From Cryptomeria japonica (lineage: Eukaryota > Streptophyta > Pinopsida > Cupressales > Cupressaceae): 64,000 bases of DNA. The notes below the pieces were generated by a model. The model had not been told where the DNA came from and made no database searches. It saw nothing but the letters and a program-made list of their open reading frames with translations. Of the stretch, positions 34,713 through 45,000 are shown piece after piece. A program made the position numbers and the translations under genes. Position 1 is the first letter of the stretch, and each line of letters opens with the position of its first letter. The stretch covers positions 199,935,341-199,999,340 of the forward strand of contig NC_081408.1 of the NCBI RefSeq assembly GCF_030272615.1, written 5' to 3'.

Positions 34713-35646
34713 TGTTAGAATATGGAATAGATTTGTAACTTCTTGTTGAAACAAGAAGATTGTTGTAACAAAATTTTTGAGAAGGTCTGAAGCTTGTATG
34801 CATCCATATTATTATAAATGGATACCAGGACTAGTGAAGAAGGATCACAAGATTTGGTAAAGAAACTCTATAGAAATCTATCTGGGTTTTTTCTAAGTTT
34901 ATAGAGAATATTGTGAGTTTTGTAAGATTTTTTGAAAAATGAATATTCATATACAGACCATAAAATTTTGAGCCTAGAATTTGTGTTGTCTTCTGGTGTG
35001 CTTTCAATAATTTACTGGTTTCATTTGGGTAATCTAGGGTTATTCAATTGAACATGGATTGTAATGAAGTCTTTATAGATATGTTTCTTAGCTTTGTTCT
35101 TTAGGAGGGGAATTAAATACGCAAGGAATATCTCTGTCAGTATGTTATTTTGTTGGAGACTTTGAATCTGATGAACATTGTCTAGTCTAATAAGGAAAGA
35201 ATCTTATATATGTCAGGCATGTATGGGGTTGATAGAAGCCGAAGTGATGATATGTATGGAGATGTTTAATTGTGAAATCCTTGTTTTATTTAGATGACTC
35301 TATAACCTAGATAAGGCACTGGTATCATTTGTAGTTCTCTTTCTGCATTTCTTGAAGATCAATACTGAAAATGAGCATAAGCTTTTCTTTATTTTTTTTA
35401 GTTCATGTTGAGGCGATGAGATTCACTGGTTTTTGGACTGGTTTACTGTGGATCTCATTTTAAAAGTGTGAAGTTATTCACAGAAGGTATATCCGCCTAA
35501 ATTTTGGATAAGTTCAAAGTGTAGAAGGTCTTGAAACCTTGTCATATGTTTCTCTTTGGTTATTTTTCTTTGATCTCTTTATTTGCAGATAGAGTTATTA
35601 TATTTCTTATAAGGGATAAGAGGGGAATCAAAATTTGAGAACAATA
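34713..35646 (+). repeat. 3' LTR-like end of element J
   Basis: 934 bp, TGTTAGAATATGG to GAACAATA, preceded by a purine tract and containing a TATA-like TATAAAT at 34813-34819. It ends in TA instead of CA. No second copy exists in the window, so the LTR call rests on the tract, the TATA-like box and the target duplication. Confidence 0.68.
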
Positions 35647-35838
35647 GGGTTTTCCTCATACATCTGGTGTTGCATGTTGTACTTTTGTGATTGATCTCTT
35701 TGGTTTTCCTTTCTTCTTTTTTATTTGATTTTTTAGTGCTTAGGTTAATAACAAGTATTCTGAAGTTGTTTTGAAAGGTAAAAAATATTTAGGAAACACT
35801 AATTCACCCCCCCTCTTAGTGGTACTTTGTGTTTAAAA
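35647..35838 (+). repeat. 5' LTR of element I, second part
   Basis: Continues the 3' LTR match from GGTTTTCCTCATAC to the LTR end, with the block TTCACCCCCCCTCTTAG. The end reads GTTTAAAA where the 3' LTR has GTTCAACA. Confidence 0.92.
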
Positions 35839-35853
35839 ATTGGTATCAAAGCC
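35839..35853 (+). promoter_or_regulatory. Primer binding site of element I
   Basis: ATTGGTATCAAAGCC, one base off the initiator-Met tRNA complement, directly after the LTR. Confidence 0.9.
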
Positions 35854-35895
35854 TAGGTTCTTGGTTATCTTTAAACCTTGGGTAGATTATAGACT

Positions 35896-37911
35896 TTGAA
35901 CACAATGGAAAGAAATGAGTCTGCTTTCTCTAAAGCCCCCATGTTTGATGGATCAAACTATGCCTTCTGGAGCAAAAAAATGGAGACCTATATTTCCTCC
36001 CTAGGTTTTGATGTGTGGATGTCTATCAAGAATGGGTATGTTGTTCCTAGTGTTCCTCCCACTTATCCAGAAGCCAAAAAGGAGTATGAGAACAATGCAA
36101 AGGCCAAACATGCTATCTTGAGGGGGTTGTCTGATAATGAATTTGTCAAAGTCATGCACTTTGCTTCAGCAAAGGAGACTTGGGATAAATTACAAAGGCT
36201 ATTTTGAAGGAGATGCAAAAGTCAAAGAATCCAAGTTGCAAGCACTAAGGGGCCAACTTGAAAGAATCAAAATGAAAGATAATGAAAATATTGCTGACTA
36301 TCTTCATAGATTTGATGAAACTATGAACACCATCAGAGGACTTGGAGAAGAGATTGCAAATGAGATTATTGTCAAGAAGGTACTTAGATCTCTCACACCC
36401 AAGTATGATACCAAGGTGTCTACCACAGAAGAAGCCAAGGATCTAGATAATTTTACAATAGATGAGTTATTTGGCTCTATGATAGCATATGAGATGAGAA
36501 CAACTAGTGATACTTCCTCAAGGAAAGAAGCAACTACTCATAAAGAATCTAGTGAAGACTTTGATGCAAAAGTAGCTAACTTTTTCAGGAAGCTCAAAAC
36601 AGGATCCAACCAGTATAAAGGAAAGTTACCACTTAAATGTTTTAACTGTGGTAAGGTCAGACATTTTGCTACAAATTGTCCCTATAAATAAATTAGTGGA
36701 GATGAGTCAAGAGAGTTCAGGAAATCTGCTAGCAAAGATAGAGAAAGGAATGACTATAGAAATGAAAGGAGAGGCTACTGAAACCAAAACAACCTATATA
36801 CTATTGAGGATAACACAATAGATGAAGAAAATGCATAAGAAGATGATTGCCATGAGAATGACATAAAAGTCAATCTCTTCATGGGACTTGATAGACCAGT
36901 TTGATGAAGATGAGGAAGAGGAGGATATTGAAGTTGAAGTGGATTTGGAGAGGGAAATTATCAGTGCTCTTTAGGAATTGTGTAAAATTAGAAGAGAACT
37001 TAAGAGGGTGAAGCTTGTTGTAGTAGATGAACAAGATCTCTTGAAGCAATCCCTAGATGATTCTAGTCAAGTTATATCTGACTTGAGATTGCAGCTAGAA
37101 GAAACTGAGAGGATATGTGAAGCTATTGGCTCTGATCTAACAAAGAAGGAAAATGAAAATCAAGAGTTGGAAGCTCAAAAAGGAGCTTGAAGAAAGTAAG
37201 GAAGAAATAAAAATAAGGAGAAAGTATGAAGGCAACATCAAAGCCTTAGACAAGATGTTGAGAAAACAGAAGAAATCCAAAGACACTGGTGGCTTAGGCT
37301 TTGAAGAAGGTCAAAGTTCAACCCACAAAGATAAATCTGGCAAATAAATAATGTTTACCTCTTCAATTGAAGGTGAAGAAAAGAAGACATTCACTATAGG
37401 CAAGGATAACGAAAAAAAGACATGTGCAGATGCTACTGGAAATCACCACTCAATCCAGTATACAACAATGAACCGGAGGCCACACTTCTTATACCAACAT
37501 GCAAATCCAAGAAGAAATGTAAGAGTTGACCATGAAGGATTCACTAGAATCAACAACATGAAGGGAAGACCCCTAATGAGGCAGTTCCATTAAGGACCAA
37601 GACAACCTAACCGGTATGTTTCAAACTTTCATGGTTATTGTTACCGGTGTAACAAATTTGGGCATAGAATAGATGACTCTAGATTAATAAAAAAACCTTC
37701 TATGTGTTATGAAAGTAGAAATCCATTTAATGCACTTTGGGATATGAATGTTGTCTATTATCAGTGCAATGGATATGGTCATAAGAGTTTTGAATGTAGG
37801 AAGAATAAACTGGTACCCTATAATAATTTTAAGGATGTTTCTTTAAATGAAAATGTAAAATTCTATAACTGTCAAGAGTTTGGTCACATAGCAAACTTGT
37901 GTAAAAACTAG
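35896..37911 (+). pseudogene. Extended gag of element I: UBN2 gag, coiled coil, knuckles
   Basis: ATG at 35896 (MNTMERNESAFSKAPMFDGS). The UBN2-type gag runs across a frame change near 36200 (VKKVLRSLTPKYDTKVST) to a knuckle KCFNCGKVRHFATNC (a CCHC). A long charged coiled coil follows (36978-37250), then DTGGLGFEEGQSS, then further knuckle units: CYRCNKFGHRIDDS, YYQCNGYGHKSFEC and FYNCQEFGHIANLC, some with Cys lost. The part from the coiled coil onward resembles the whole gag of elements B and G, making I a candidate helper lineage. Confidence 0.88.
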
Positions 37912-38039
37912 AAGATCAAGCAAAAGAAGACAAATCCTAATCAAGAGTCGGTAACTAAACCTGAGCACAATATAGCATCTCGCAAGAAGGAGACCAAACC
38001 GATTTGGGTTGAGAAAGAAAAGAAAAAGGCAAAATCAAG

Positions 38040-38400
38040 TCTCATAGTGCAGACTGTCCTACATGTTGAGAGGAAAAATCTATGGGTTGTAGATAGTGTT
38101 TGTTCCAACCACACGACTGGTGACAAAAAGAAATTCATCAAACTTGAAGATTGGATTTGGAGACAATTCTTCCATCAAAAAAAAGGGAAAAGGAACTCTA
38201 AGCATTGATGGAAAACTAAAGGCACATGATGTATATTATGTGGAAGGCCTAAAGCATAATCTGCTGAGTGTGAGTCAGATGTGTGACAAAGGTTACAAAT
38301 TCACCTTTGACTCAACCGACTACCAAATAAAGAAAGATAGTACCAGTAAAGTTGTGGCAGAAGAAAACATAACGGATGGCAATGTTTATAATCTGAAGGA
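38040..38400 (+). pseudogene. copia protease of element I
   Basis: The active site reads LWVVDSVCSNHTTGDKK, so the Gly of Asp-Ser-Gly has become Val, probably inactivating. A frame change near 38130 leads to KGKGTLSIDGKLKAHDVYYV and LKHNLLSVSQMCDKG, the normal protease tail. Confidence 0.86.
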
Positions 38401-39300
38401 ATTCTATGAGTTCCAATGCATGCTAGGATATGTTGATGAAAGTTGGTTGTGGCACCAAAGATTAGGCCACATAAACTTTGATAACCTAGTTACAGTAATA
38501 AAAAAGGGGTGTGTGAGGAATATTCCACCTATCATCAAATCGGTAAGTACATTTTGTGATGAATGTGTGAAAGGTAATCAAACTAAGGCGAGATTCAGGA
38601 CAAAAGAGCACAACACCTCAAGACCACTTGAAATTGTGCATACAGATCTATGTGGTCGAACTAGGACAAGAGCACTAGCGGGTGAAAGATATTTTTCTCT
38701 TCATTGATGATTACTCAAGAATGACATGGGTTAGCTTCCTGCAAGATAAATCACAAGAATTTGAAAGATTCAAGATCTTTCAGAAGATGGTAGAGAAAGA
38801 AAGTGGGTGCAGGTTAAAATGCCTAAGATCAGATCGGGGTGGAGAGTTTACATCAAATGAATTTAAAGATTATTGTGAAAAAAATGGAATTAGAAGGAAA
38901 TACACTTCTCCTAGGACATCACGAAAAAATGATGTGGTAGAAAGGAAGAATGGGATAGTTAAGGAGATGGCCAGAACCATGTTAAATGAGGCTAGTCTAC
39001 TGGAAACACATTGGAAAGAAGTTGTTCATACTACTGCATATGCTTTCAACTGGGTTCAATTGAGAATAAACAACAAGATGACACCTTATGAGTTCTGGTA
39101 TGACCAGAAGTCATCAGTCAAATACTTCAAAGTATTTTGAAGCAAGTTCTTTATCAAGAAATATATGGATGGTCTAGGAATTTTTGACTCCTAGAGTGAT
39201 GAAGAAATCTTTCTTGGTTACTCACCTAACAACAAGGCCTATAAATGCTACAACAAAACTCTAAGAAGAGTCATTGAAACTGTGCATGTAAAAGTTTAGT
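38401..39300 (+). pseudogene. copia pre-integrase domain and integrase of element I
   Basis: HHCC domain: WLWHQRLGHINFDN ... FCDECVKGNQTKARF. DDE core: EIVHTDLCGR, LRSDRGGEF and VVERKN keep all three acidic residues. One frame change near 38695 (GERYF / LFIDDYSRM) splits it. The YEFWYDQKSSVKYFKVF segment follows, with a stop at 39140. Much of the core (38682-39140) is a continuous 152-codon frame. Confidence 0.92.
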
Positions 39301-40260
39301 TAGACATTGAACTAGAGGAAGCATCGAAGAAGGCCCCCAACCGGTATGTACAATTGAATCACTTGGAAGAGAAAATTATGGGAAATAAGAGTGATGGTGT
39401 GCAGACTAGAAGAAGACTTGCCCAAAATGATGAATAAGTGAACCTATGCCTCATGACTGAAGTTGAACCCAAAACATTCAATGAGGCTAGCAAAAGACAA
39501 GAATTGATGGATGCCATGGAAAAAGAACTACAATAGATTGAGAAGAACAATACTTTGAAATTATTCCCTAAACCAAAAGACAAGAACATCATTGGCACAA
39601 AATAGGTCTATCGAAATAAGATTAATGAAGAAGGTAATATTGTTAGACATAAAGCTAGACTAGTGTGCAAAGGATACTCTCAGGTAGTGGGAATTGACTT
39701 TGAAGAAACATTTGTACCGATAGCTAGATTAGAAGCAATTAGAATGTTTATAGCTTTCTCTACCTACAAAGGTTATAAAGCATACCAAATGGATGTAAAA
39801 TCTACCATCCTGAATGGAAATTTAGAAGAATAAGTGTACATGTAGCAACCAGAAGGATTTCTGCTGCATGATGATGAGACATTTGTATGCCTATTGAAGA
39901 AGGCCTTGTATGGCCTAAAGAAATCTCCTAGAGCATGGTATTCAAGATTATATCAGTACCTGAAGGAGAAAGGATTCAAAAATGGAAGTGTTGATAACAA
40001 TTTGTACATTAAGAAAAATGGAAACCACATGATCATTGTAGTTGTGTATGTAGATGACATTATCTTTGGAGGCAACAAGGGAACCCTCTGCAAGGAATTT
40101 GCTAATCAGATGCAGTCAGAATTTGAGGTGTCAATGCTTGGTGAATTGACATACTTCCTTGGTTTGAAAATATTACAACAAGGTAAAGGAATCCTTATCT
40201 CACAAATCAAGTATGGAAAGGAGATGTTGAAAAATTCCACTAGAAGATTGTAAACTGGTA
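39301..40260 (+). pseudogene. copia reverse transcriptase of element I
   Basis: IEKNNTLKLFPKPKDKNIIG, VCKGYSQVVGIDFEETFVP, YQMDVKSTILNGNLEE and KKALYGLKKSPRAWYSRL precede the catalytic VVYVDDIIFGG (about 40045-40077), which is intact. Stops lie near 39537, 39602, 39832 and 39844. From 39894 to 40253 the frame is open. The FLGLKILQQGKGILISQ block follows the active site. Confidence 0.92.
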
Positions 40261-40960
40261 AGTACCCCCATGGTAACTGACACTAAATTGAGAAAAAATG
40301 ATGATTCACTGGTGGTGGACCAGACTCTGTATAGATCCATAATTGGCAGTCTATTGTATTTAACTGCTTCAAGACCAGATATAGTTCAGGCAGTATGCAT
40401 GGTGGCTAGGTTCCAAGTTGCACCCAAGCAATCACATATGAATGTTGTAAACAAAATCTGTAGGTACCTACAAGGGACACTCAAGTATGGATTATGGTAT
40501 CTGAAACAAGTAGATTTCATCTTGGAAGCATATACTGATGCCGATTGGGTAGGTTGCATTGATGATTGAAAGAGCACAAATGGTGGTGCAATTTTTCTAG
40601 GTGACTAGTCAGTCTTATAGTATAGCAAGAAGCAAGACTCAGTCTCTCTATCTACTACTGAAGCTGAATACATTGATACTACTACATGTTTTTCTCAGGT
40701 GCTTTGGATGAAGCGGACTCTCAAAGACATAGAGGTGGACATCACATATCCTATTCTCATCCGATGTGACAATTCGAGTGCAATAAACATAGAAAAGAAT
40801 CCGGTGATGCATTCTAGAATGAAGCACATTGCTATCAAGTATCATTTTCTCAGGGAGAAGGTTGACAAAGGAGGTAAGGATGGATTATGTACCTACCAGA
40901 GAACAAGTAGTAGACATTTTCACCAAACCATTACTAATAAGCACTTTTGAGTACCTCTAA
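40261..40960 (+). pseudogene. copia RNase H of element I
   Basis: The connection block (SIIGSLLYLTASRPDI, CRYLQGTLKYGLWY) leads to EAYTDADWVGC, with the first Asp, then TEAEYI and RCDNSSAINIEKNPVMHSR, with the second acidic residue and the conserved Asp-Asn-Ser. Stops at 40568, 40608 and 40620 and a late frame change near 40890 break it. Confidence 0.9.
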
Positions 40961-41155
40961 CACAAGTTGGGAGTTGTGTCATCTACCTAGGATGGATTTC
41001 TGTCACTCAGGGGGAGCTGATAGTGGTCAAAGGGAGAGCTTGGTATGGATCAAAGGGGGAGTGTCTAGTACCCTTTGTCATTATGTCAAAGGAGGAGAAA
41101 TGTACTGGTATGAAGTGTTTTAAGAGAAGTTGATATCAATGCCAAAGGGGGAGAT
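40961..41155 (+). promoter_or_regulatory. Tandem polypurine tracts of element I
   Basis: Purine tracts repeat at 41008 (CAGGGGGAGCTG), 41050 (TCAAAGGGGGAGTG), 41086 (TCAAAGGAGGAGAAA) and 41141-41155 (GCCAAAGGGGGAGAT). The last abuts the 3' LTR and should be the real plus-strand primer. Confidence 0.85.
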
Positions 41156-42708
41156 TATTGGCATTTTGGCATTAAGTTGTCATTGATGTCAACCAGTATG
41201 ATGTCCTTTCTCATGAAAGTGGGCAGACCAAAGGTAGGCTACCGAAAAGGAAATTTTACCGATAAGGTATAAACCAAGATGATGGATGGCTATTTATGAT
41301 GAAGAGGTAGAATGCCAAAGAAATCACAAACCACCAGAGGTCAAGATGGGTTGCCGAAATAGTGTACTCTACCAGTCAGTAGAAGAAGAAAGTTCTACCA
41401 ATAAAGGGATGTACCGGTATGAGTTTTCTAAATGATCAAGTTTCAACCAATTATGTCTTGGTGAGCCATGTGTTGATCATTGTGATGCTATGTGGAGCTA
41501 AGGTGGAAAACATGTTGTGGTCGGTGAAGCCTCCATTGATAGGGTTGTTGAAACAGATAATCACCATTAATGAAACAACCATAAATCATGGGATTAGAAC
41601 TAACAGTTGTGGCTCAAGGAAGAAAGAATGATAGAGGAAGATCGGGGAGTAGTTGGTGCCTAGATCAATGCAAAGGAAATCCGATTGCAAGAAGACCTTG
41701 CAAAGCAAATAGTTGAATCATTTTTATGAGTCGACAGATTTCAAGGTAGGAAATCTTGTACTTGATTTCTCTCTTCAGCAAGTATGTGTTGGATAATGGA
41801 AAGCGTGTATATATGCATCCCTGGAGTACAAGTGATCGATCTGAGATAGACTAGATTAGATCTCATGCAGATTGTGTTAGGAAAAGGAAACCCTAATTGC
41901 TCTAAATTTAAATTGTTTAGGAGGGAAACCACAGTATAAAGACAAGAGCTCAAGACAGAGCATGATGATGTTGTAGAGAAGAAAAGGAGAGAAGAGAGAT
42001 TAAGTGTAGAGAAGAATTTTGGTCTTAGAATTTAATCTAAGAAAGTTGCAGAGGAAGTGAGCAAGCAAACCAGTGAGAGGGTTTATCTGTCAGTGTTTGA
42101 GTACCAGTATAATTGTAGTTTGATAGTCAAGCAAACCGGAAAGGTGTAGTAGAGAAAGACATCATCCAAGTGTGACATAGTGTATGGTGGGACTATGAGA
42201 GAGGAAGAGTGATCATAGAGGCTAATAATTAGAGGAAGTAATATCACAACCAGTAGTGTAAGATTTAGTGAAGAAGAGAAGACATTCAACCAGTAGTAAG
42301 AAATTTGATCAAGAGTTGCAGAATCCATTTGAAACAAGAAGCCTTAACTATATCTAAATTGTATTTCAATGTACATCACCAAGTTGGAGAATTGTGTAGG
42401 GGTTGGTGCTCCTTGGGTTGGTGCCCAAAATCTTTGTAATCCAGTGTTTTACTTGTGAGGATGGATTGGAGTAGTACTCTCCAACATCTTTTCTCACTGA
42501 GGTTTTTCCTATATTTGGTTTTCCTCATACAGCTTGTGTTGTGTGTTGCATTTGTGTGATTGATCTCTTTGGATTTCCTTTCTACTTTATTATTTTGATT
42601 GTTTAGTGCTTAGGATAATAACCGGTATTTTGAAGTTGTTTTGAAAGGTCAAAAAGATTTAGGAACCACTGATTTACCGCCGCTCTCAGCTGTACTCTAT
42701 GTTCAACA
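41156..42708 (+). repeat. 3' LTR of element I
   Basis: 1553 bp, starting TATTGGCATTTTGG (TG mutated to TA) and ending GTTCAACA. TATA-like TATAAA at 41935-41940 after the AAACCCTAAT block. The U5 tract reads TTACCGCCGCTCTCAG, a mutated version of the usual C7 run. Confidence 0.93.
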
Positions 42709-42999
42709 AATGATATACTGATTGTTGAAGTATTTGCTGATGACATTACCTTTGGAGGTAAAGATAAGTTATGCATAAAATTTTCTAAGAATATAGAAAA
42801 AGAATTTGAGATGTCTATTATTGGTGAGATGAAATTTTTCTTAGGTTTGTAGATTACTCAAACTGACAAATTCATTTTTATTTATCAAACTAAATATGTT
42901 AAGGAATTGTTAAAAAAATTTGGTATGGGAGATTCTAAACCGGTAAGTACACCTATGGTTACAAGTGAGAAATTGACAAGAAAAGACGTTTCTGCACCG
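42709..42999 (+). pseudogene. copia reverse transcriptase of element H, catalytic part
   Basis: Continues the frame broken at 28191: DILIVEVFADDITFGGKDKL, with Ala in place of Val before the catalytic Asp pair. Then EMSIIGEMKFFLGL, a TAG at a Gln position, and KELLKKFGMGDSKPVSTPMV. It is cut at 42999 by element K and picked up again at 52468. Confidence 0.92.
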
Positions 43000-45000
43000 T
43001 GTTGTTCTAAAAAGTGAGCAAACCAAGTTCACCTACAATCTATCTATGAAATAGCCAGCTTCATACAATGAAGAACTTTAGGGCTTTGACAACATAACAA
43101 GGATTTGAATCCTTCTACTCTTCAAGCTCTACAAAACCTAGGTGGGTATACCTTTGATGCATTGACTCAGACCCATTACACACATATGGCAGCATCAATA
43201 ATAAGTAGATGAATCTCATAAGACTTAACAACTAGGTTACTATAGATGGGATAAATCTACATTGACATTTCAACTAAGTTGAAGCATGAGATAGGTGGAA
43301 CAAACTAAAACTACAAACCTAAAAGTAAATGGATAATTGATTTTAAAAAAATCTTTGAGAATCCCCAAAATCTACAAGACCAGTGCCTTATCCAAGGGCA
43401 TAGAGTCAGACATCAAACTGCAAATAAAAAACCTCTAATGCAAGTCCATCTTCATCATTAAATATTCCTGCATCAATGCCTTGCATAAATGCATTACTCA
43501 ACTCATTCACAAAATCATTAGATCTTAAAAATATATTCCATTATTCATGATTTATTACAGAATTTAAATTCTTCCTTGAAGAATGCCTACAAACAATCAC
43601 AAAAATCTCCTTGAGATGACAAACTCTAGCCTTCTTGAGGAAAGAAATATACATCTAGAGACAATTTTGTGTGAATTTATGCATGCCTTACATACATAAT
43701 AACCTGCAACAAAAACACCTACAGCAAGAAGATATACTCCATTACTTGAAAAAAGATATTACTCTATACAAACATGGAAAAACTCAAAATTGGAAACCAA
43801 GTGGTGCAGGGCACCTAGCACTCCAAGAATGTAAGCTTTTATTTTCTTTTAGTTTGTGTGTTAATTTGTGTTGTGATAATGGACCAACCATTCAAGACTC
43901 AGTAGAGCCATGGTTGAGTTGTCCAAATTTTGGGTTGAGTCAATTGTGCTCAAAATGTTGCTATCCTGAGAAGTGAGTTGCTTAGGTAGTGTTGGTGCCC
44001 AAAACCACAGATTGGAAAACCAAAAGTCTTTCCTAAATCCTCAAGTAATCCAATCAGTCTTGGCCAATGAATAGGGATGGTCGAAGACTAGATCCCTCTA
44101 CACTTTAGGCTCCACTAAAGTGAGGTGGGTGTGCCTCTTCCTCTCAAGCATAAAAGAGGTTATTTATAGTGGATTTAAACTTTTCTAAGACGGTTCTTTG
44201 GAAGAATGGAAATAATTTCTTGCTACTGTTTAGTGCTTTTATTTGAATGCTTTTGAAATTGAAAATTGAATGTAAAGATAATTATGTATTGAGATTGTTG
44301 TATTTTGGAAATAAAAATGCTCTTAGGACATTCAAGAAATATGCAATAGAGTAGTTCAAAAGGTTTCAGAAGAATGATTTTCTCTCAAAGACCTTATGCA
44401 TATCAAATAAGAATCTCAGAGAATGAATAACATAGTAGTACCTCTATCTCAGAATATATATGATACTTTGAGGACAAATAACTTTATCAACTCAGGAGAC
44501 AATATTAATAATCACTATAATGGTTCAGTATGTGTCACAAACGATAAGAACCTAATCTCACATTTAATGTAACATCATGTGATTCACATTACAATAAATC
44601 CTTAAATAGATTTATCAAGAGGACAAAGAATGTTTGATCAACACAGAAAGTAGATAGTGCATTTGAAGTAGAAACAACGAATCTTGTATATTAATCTCTA
44701 AGAAATGACAGTACATAAAGCTACACTTGGAGATACTTCATTACAATTTGCTTGCACAAAAGTGATACTTCTTCTTCTTATAAAATTTCCTAATACATAT
44801 GACTTTCAGTCCCTACAGTAGTATGATGTTCCCCCAAAAAACTCTCCTATTTGATACAAAATGACTCAATACAAATACATATGTTGAAATACAAAAATAA
44901 AAGGACACACCCTTTCATTATCTTAACAACTAACTAAACAATAATTAAAAAGCCTAACTAAGATATCAATTACATTACACAAACTAAAACAAAACACTAA
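43000..45000 (-). other. 3' region of element K, possible LTR
   Basis: About 2 kb without a gene. Its outer end on the minus strand is GAACAACA, a typical LTR terminus. A TATA-like CCACTATAAATA on the minus strand at 44161-44172 would fit an LTR promoter, and a purine tract (TTTTTTGGGGGAAC) lies near 44830. The small open frame at 43671-43976 shows no known domain. There is no matching copy at the other end, so this stays tentative. Confidence 0.5.

Larger units (their letters stand above)
29539..35646 (+). mobile_element. LTR element J with a large unknown ORF
   Basis: Inserted in the 5' LTR of I, flanked by AGGTT (29534-29538) and GGGTT (35647-35651). The right side has a purine tract and a 934-bp LTR-like end. 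The left side starts TGTTATCACT but has no matching LTR, so the 5' LTR is lost or unrecognisable. Between them lie a repeat-bearing leader and one ~1190-codon ORF with no gag or pol signature that I recognise. Related to element K. Confidence 0.78.
28192..42708 (+). mobile_element. Ty1/copia retrotransposon I, with element J in its 5' LTR
   Basis: Flanked by GATGA (28187-28191) and AATGA (42709-42713), a 5-bp duplication with one change. Without J it is about 8.4 kb: two LTRs of ~1550 bp and a 5.3-kb interior with gag, protease, integrase, RT and RNase H on the plus strand. Removing it rejoins the RT of element H exactly. Confidence 0.94.
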
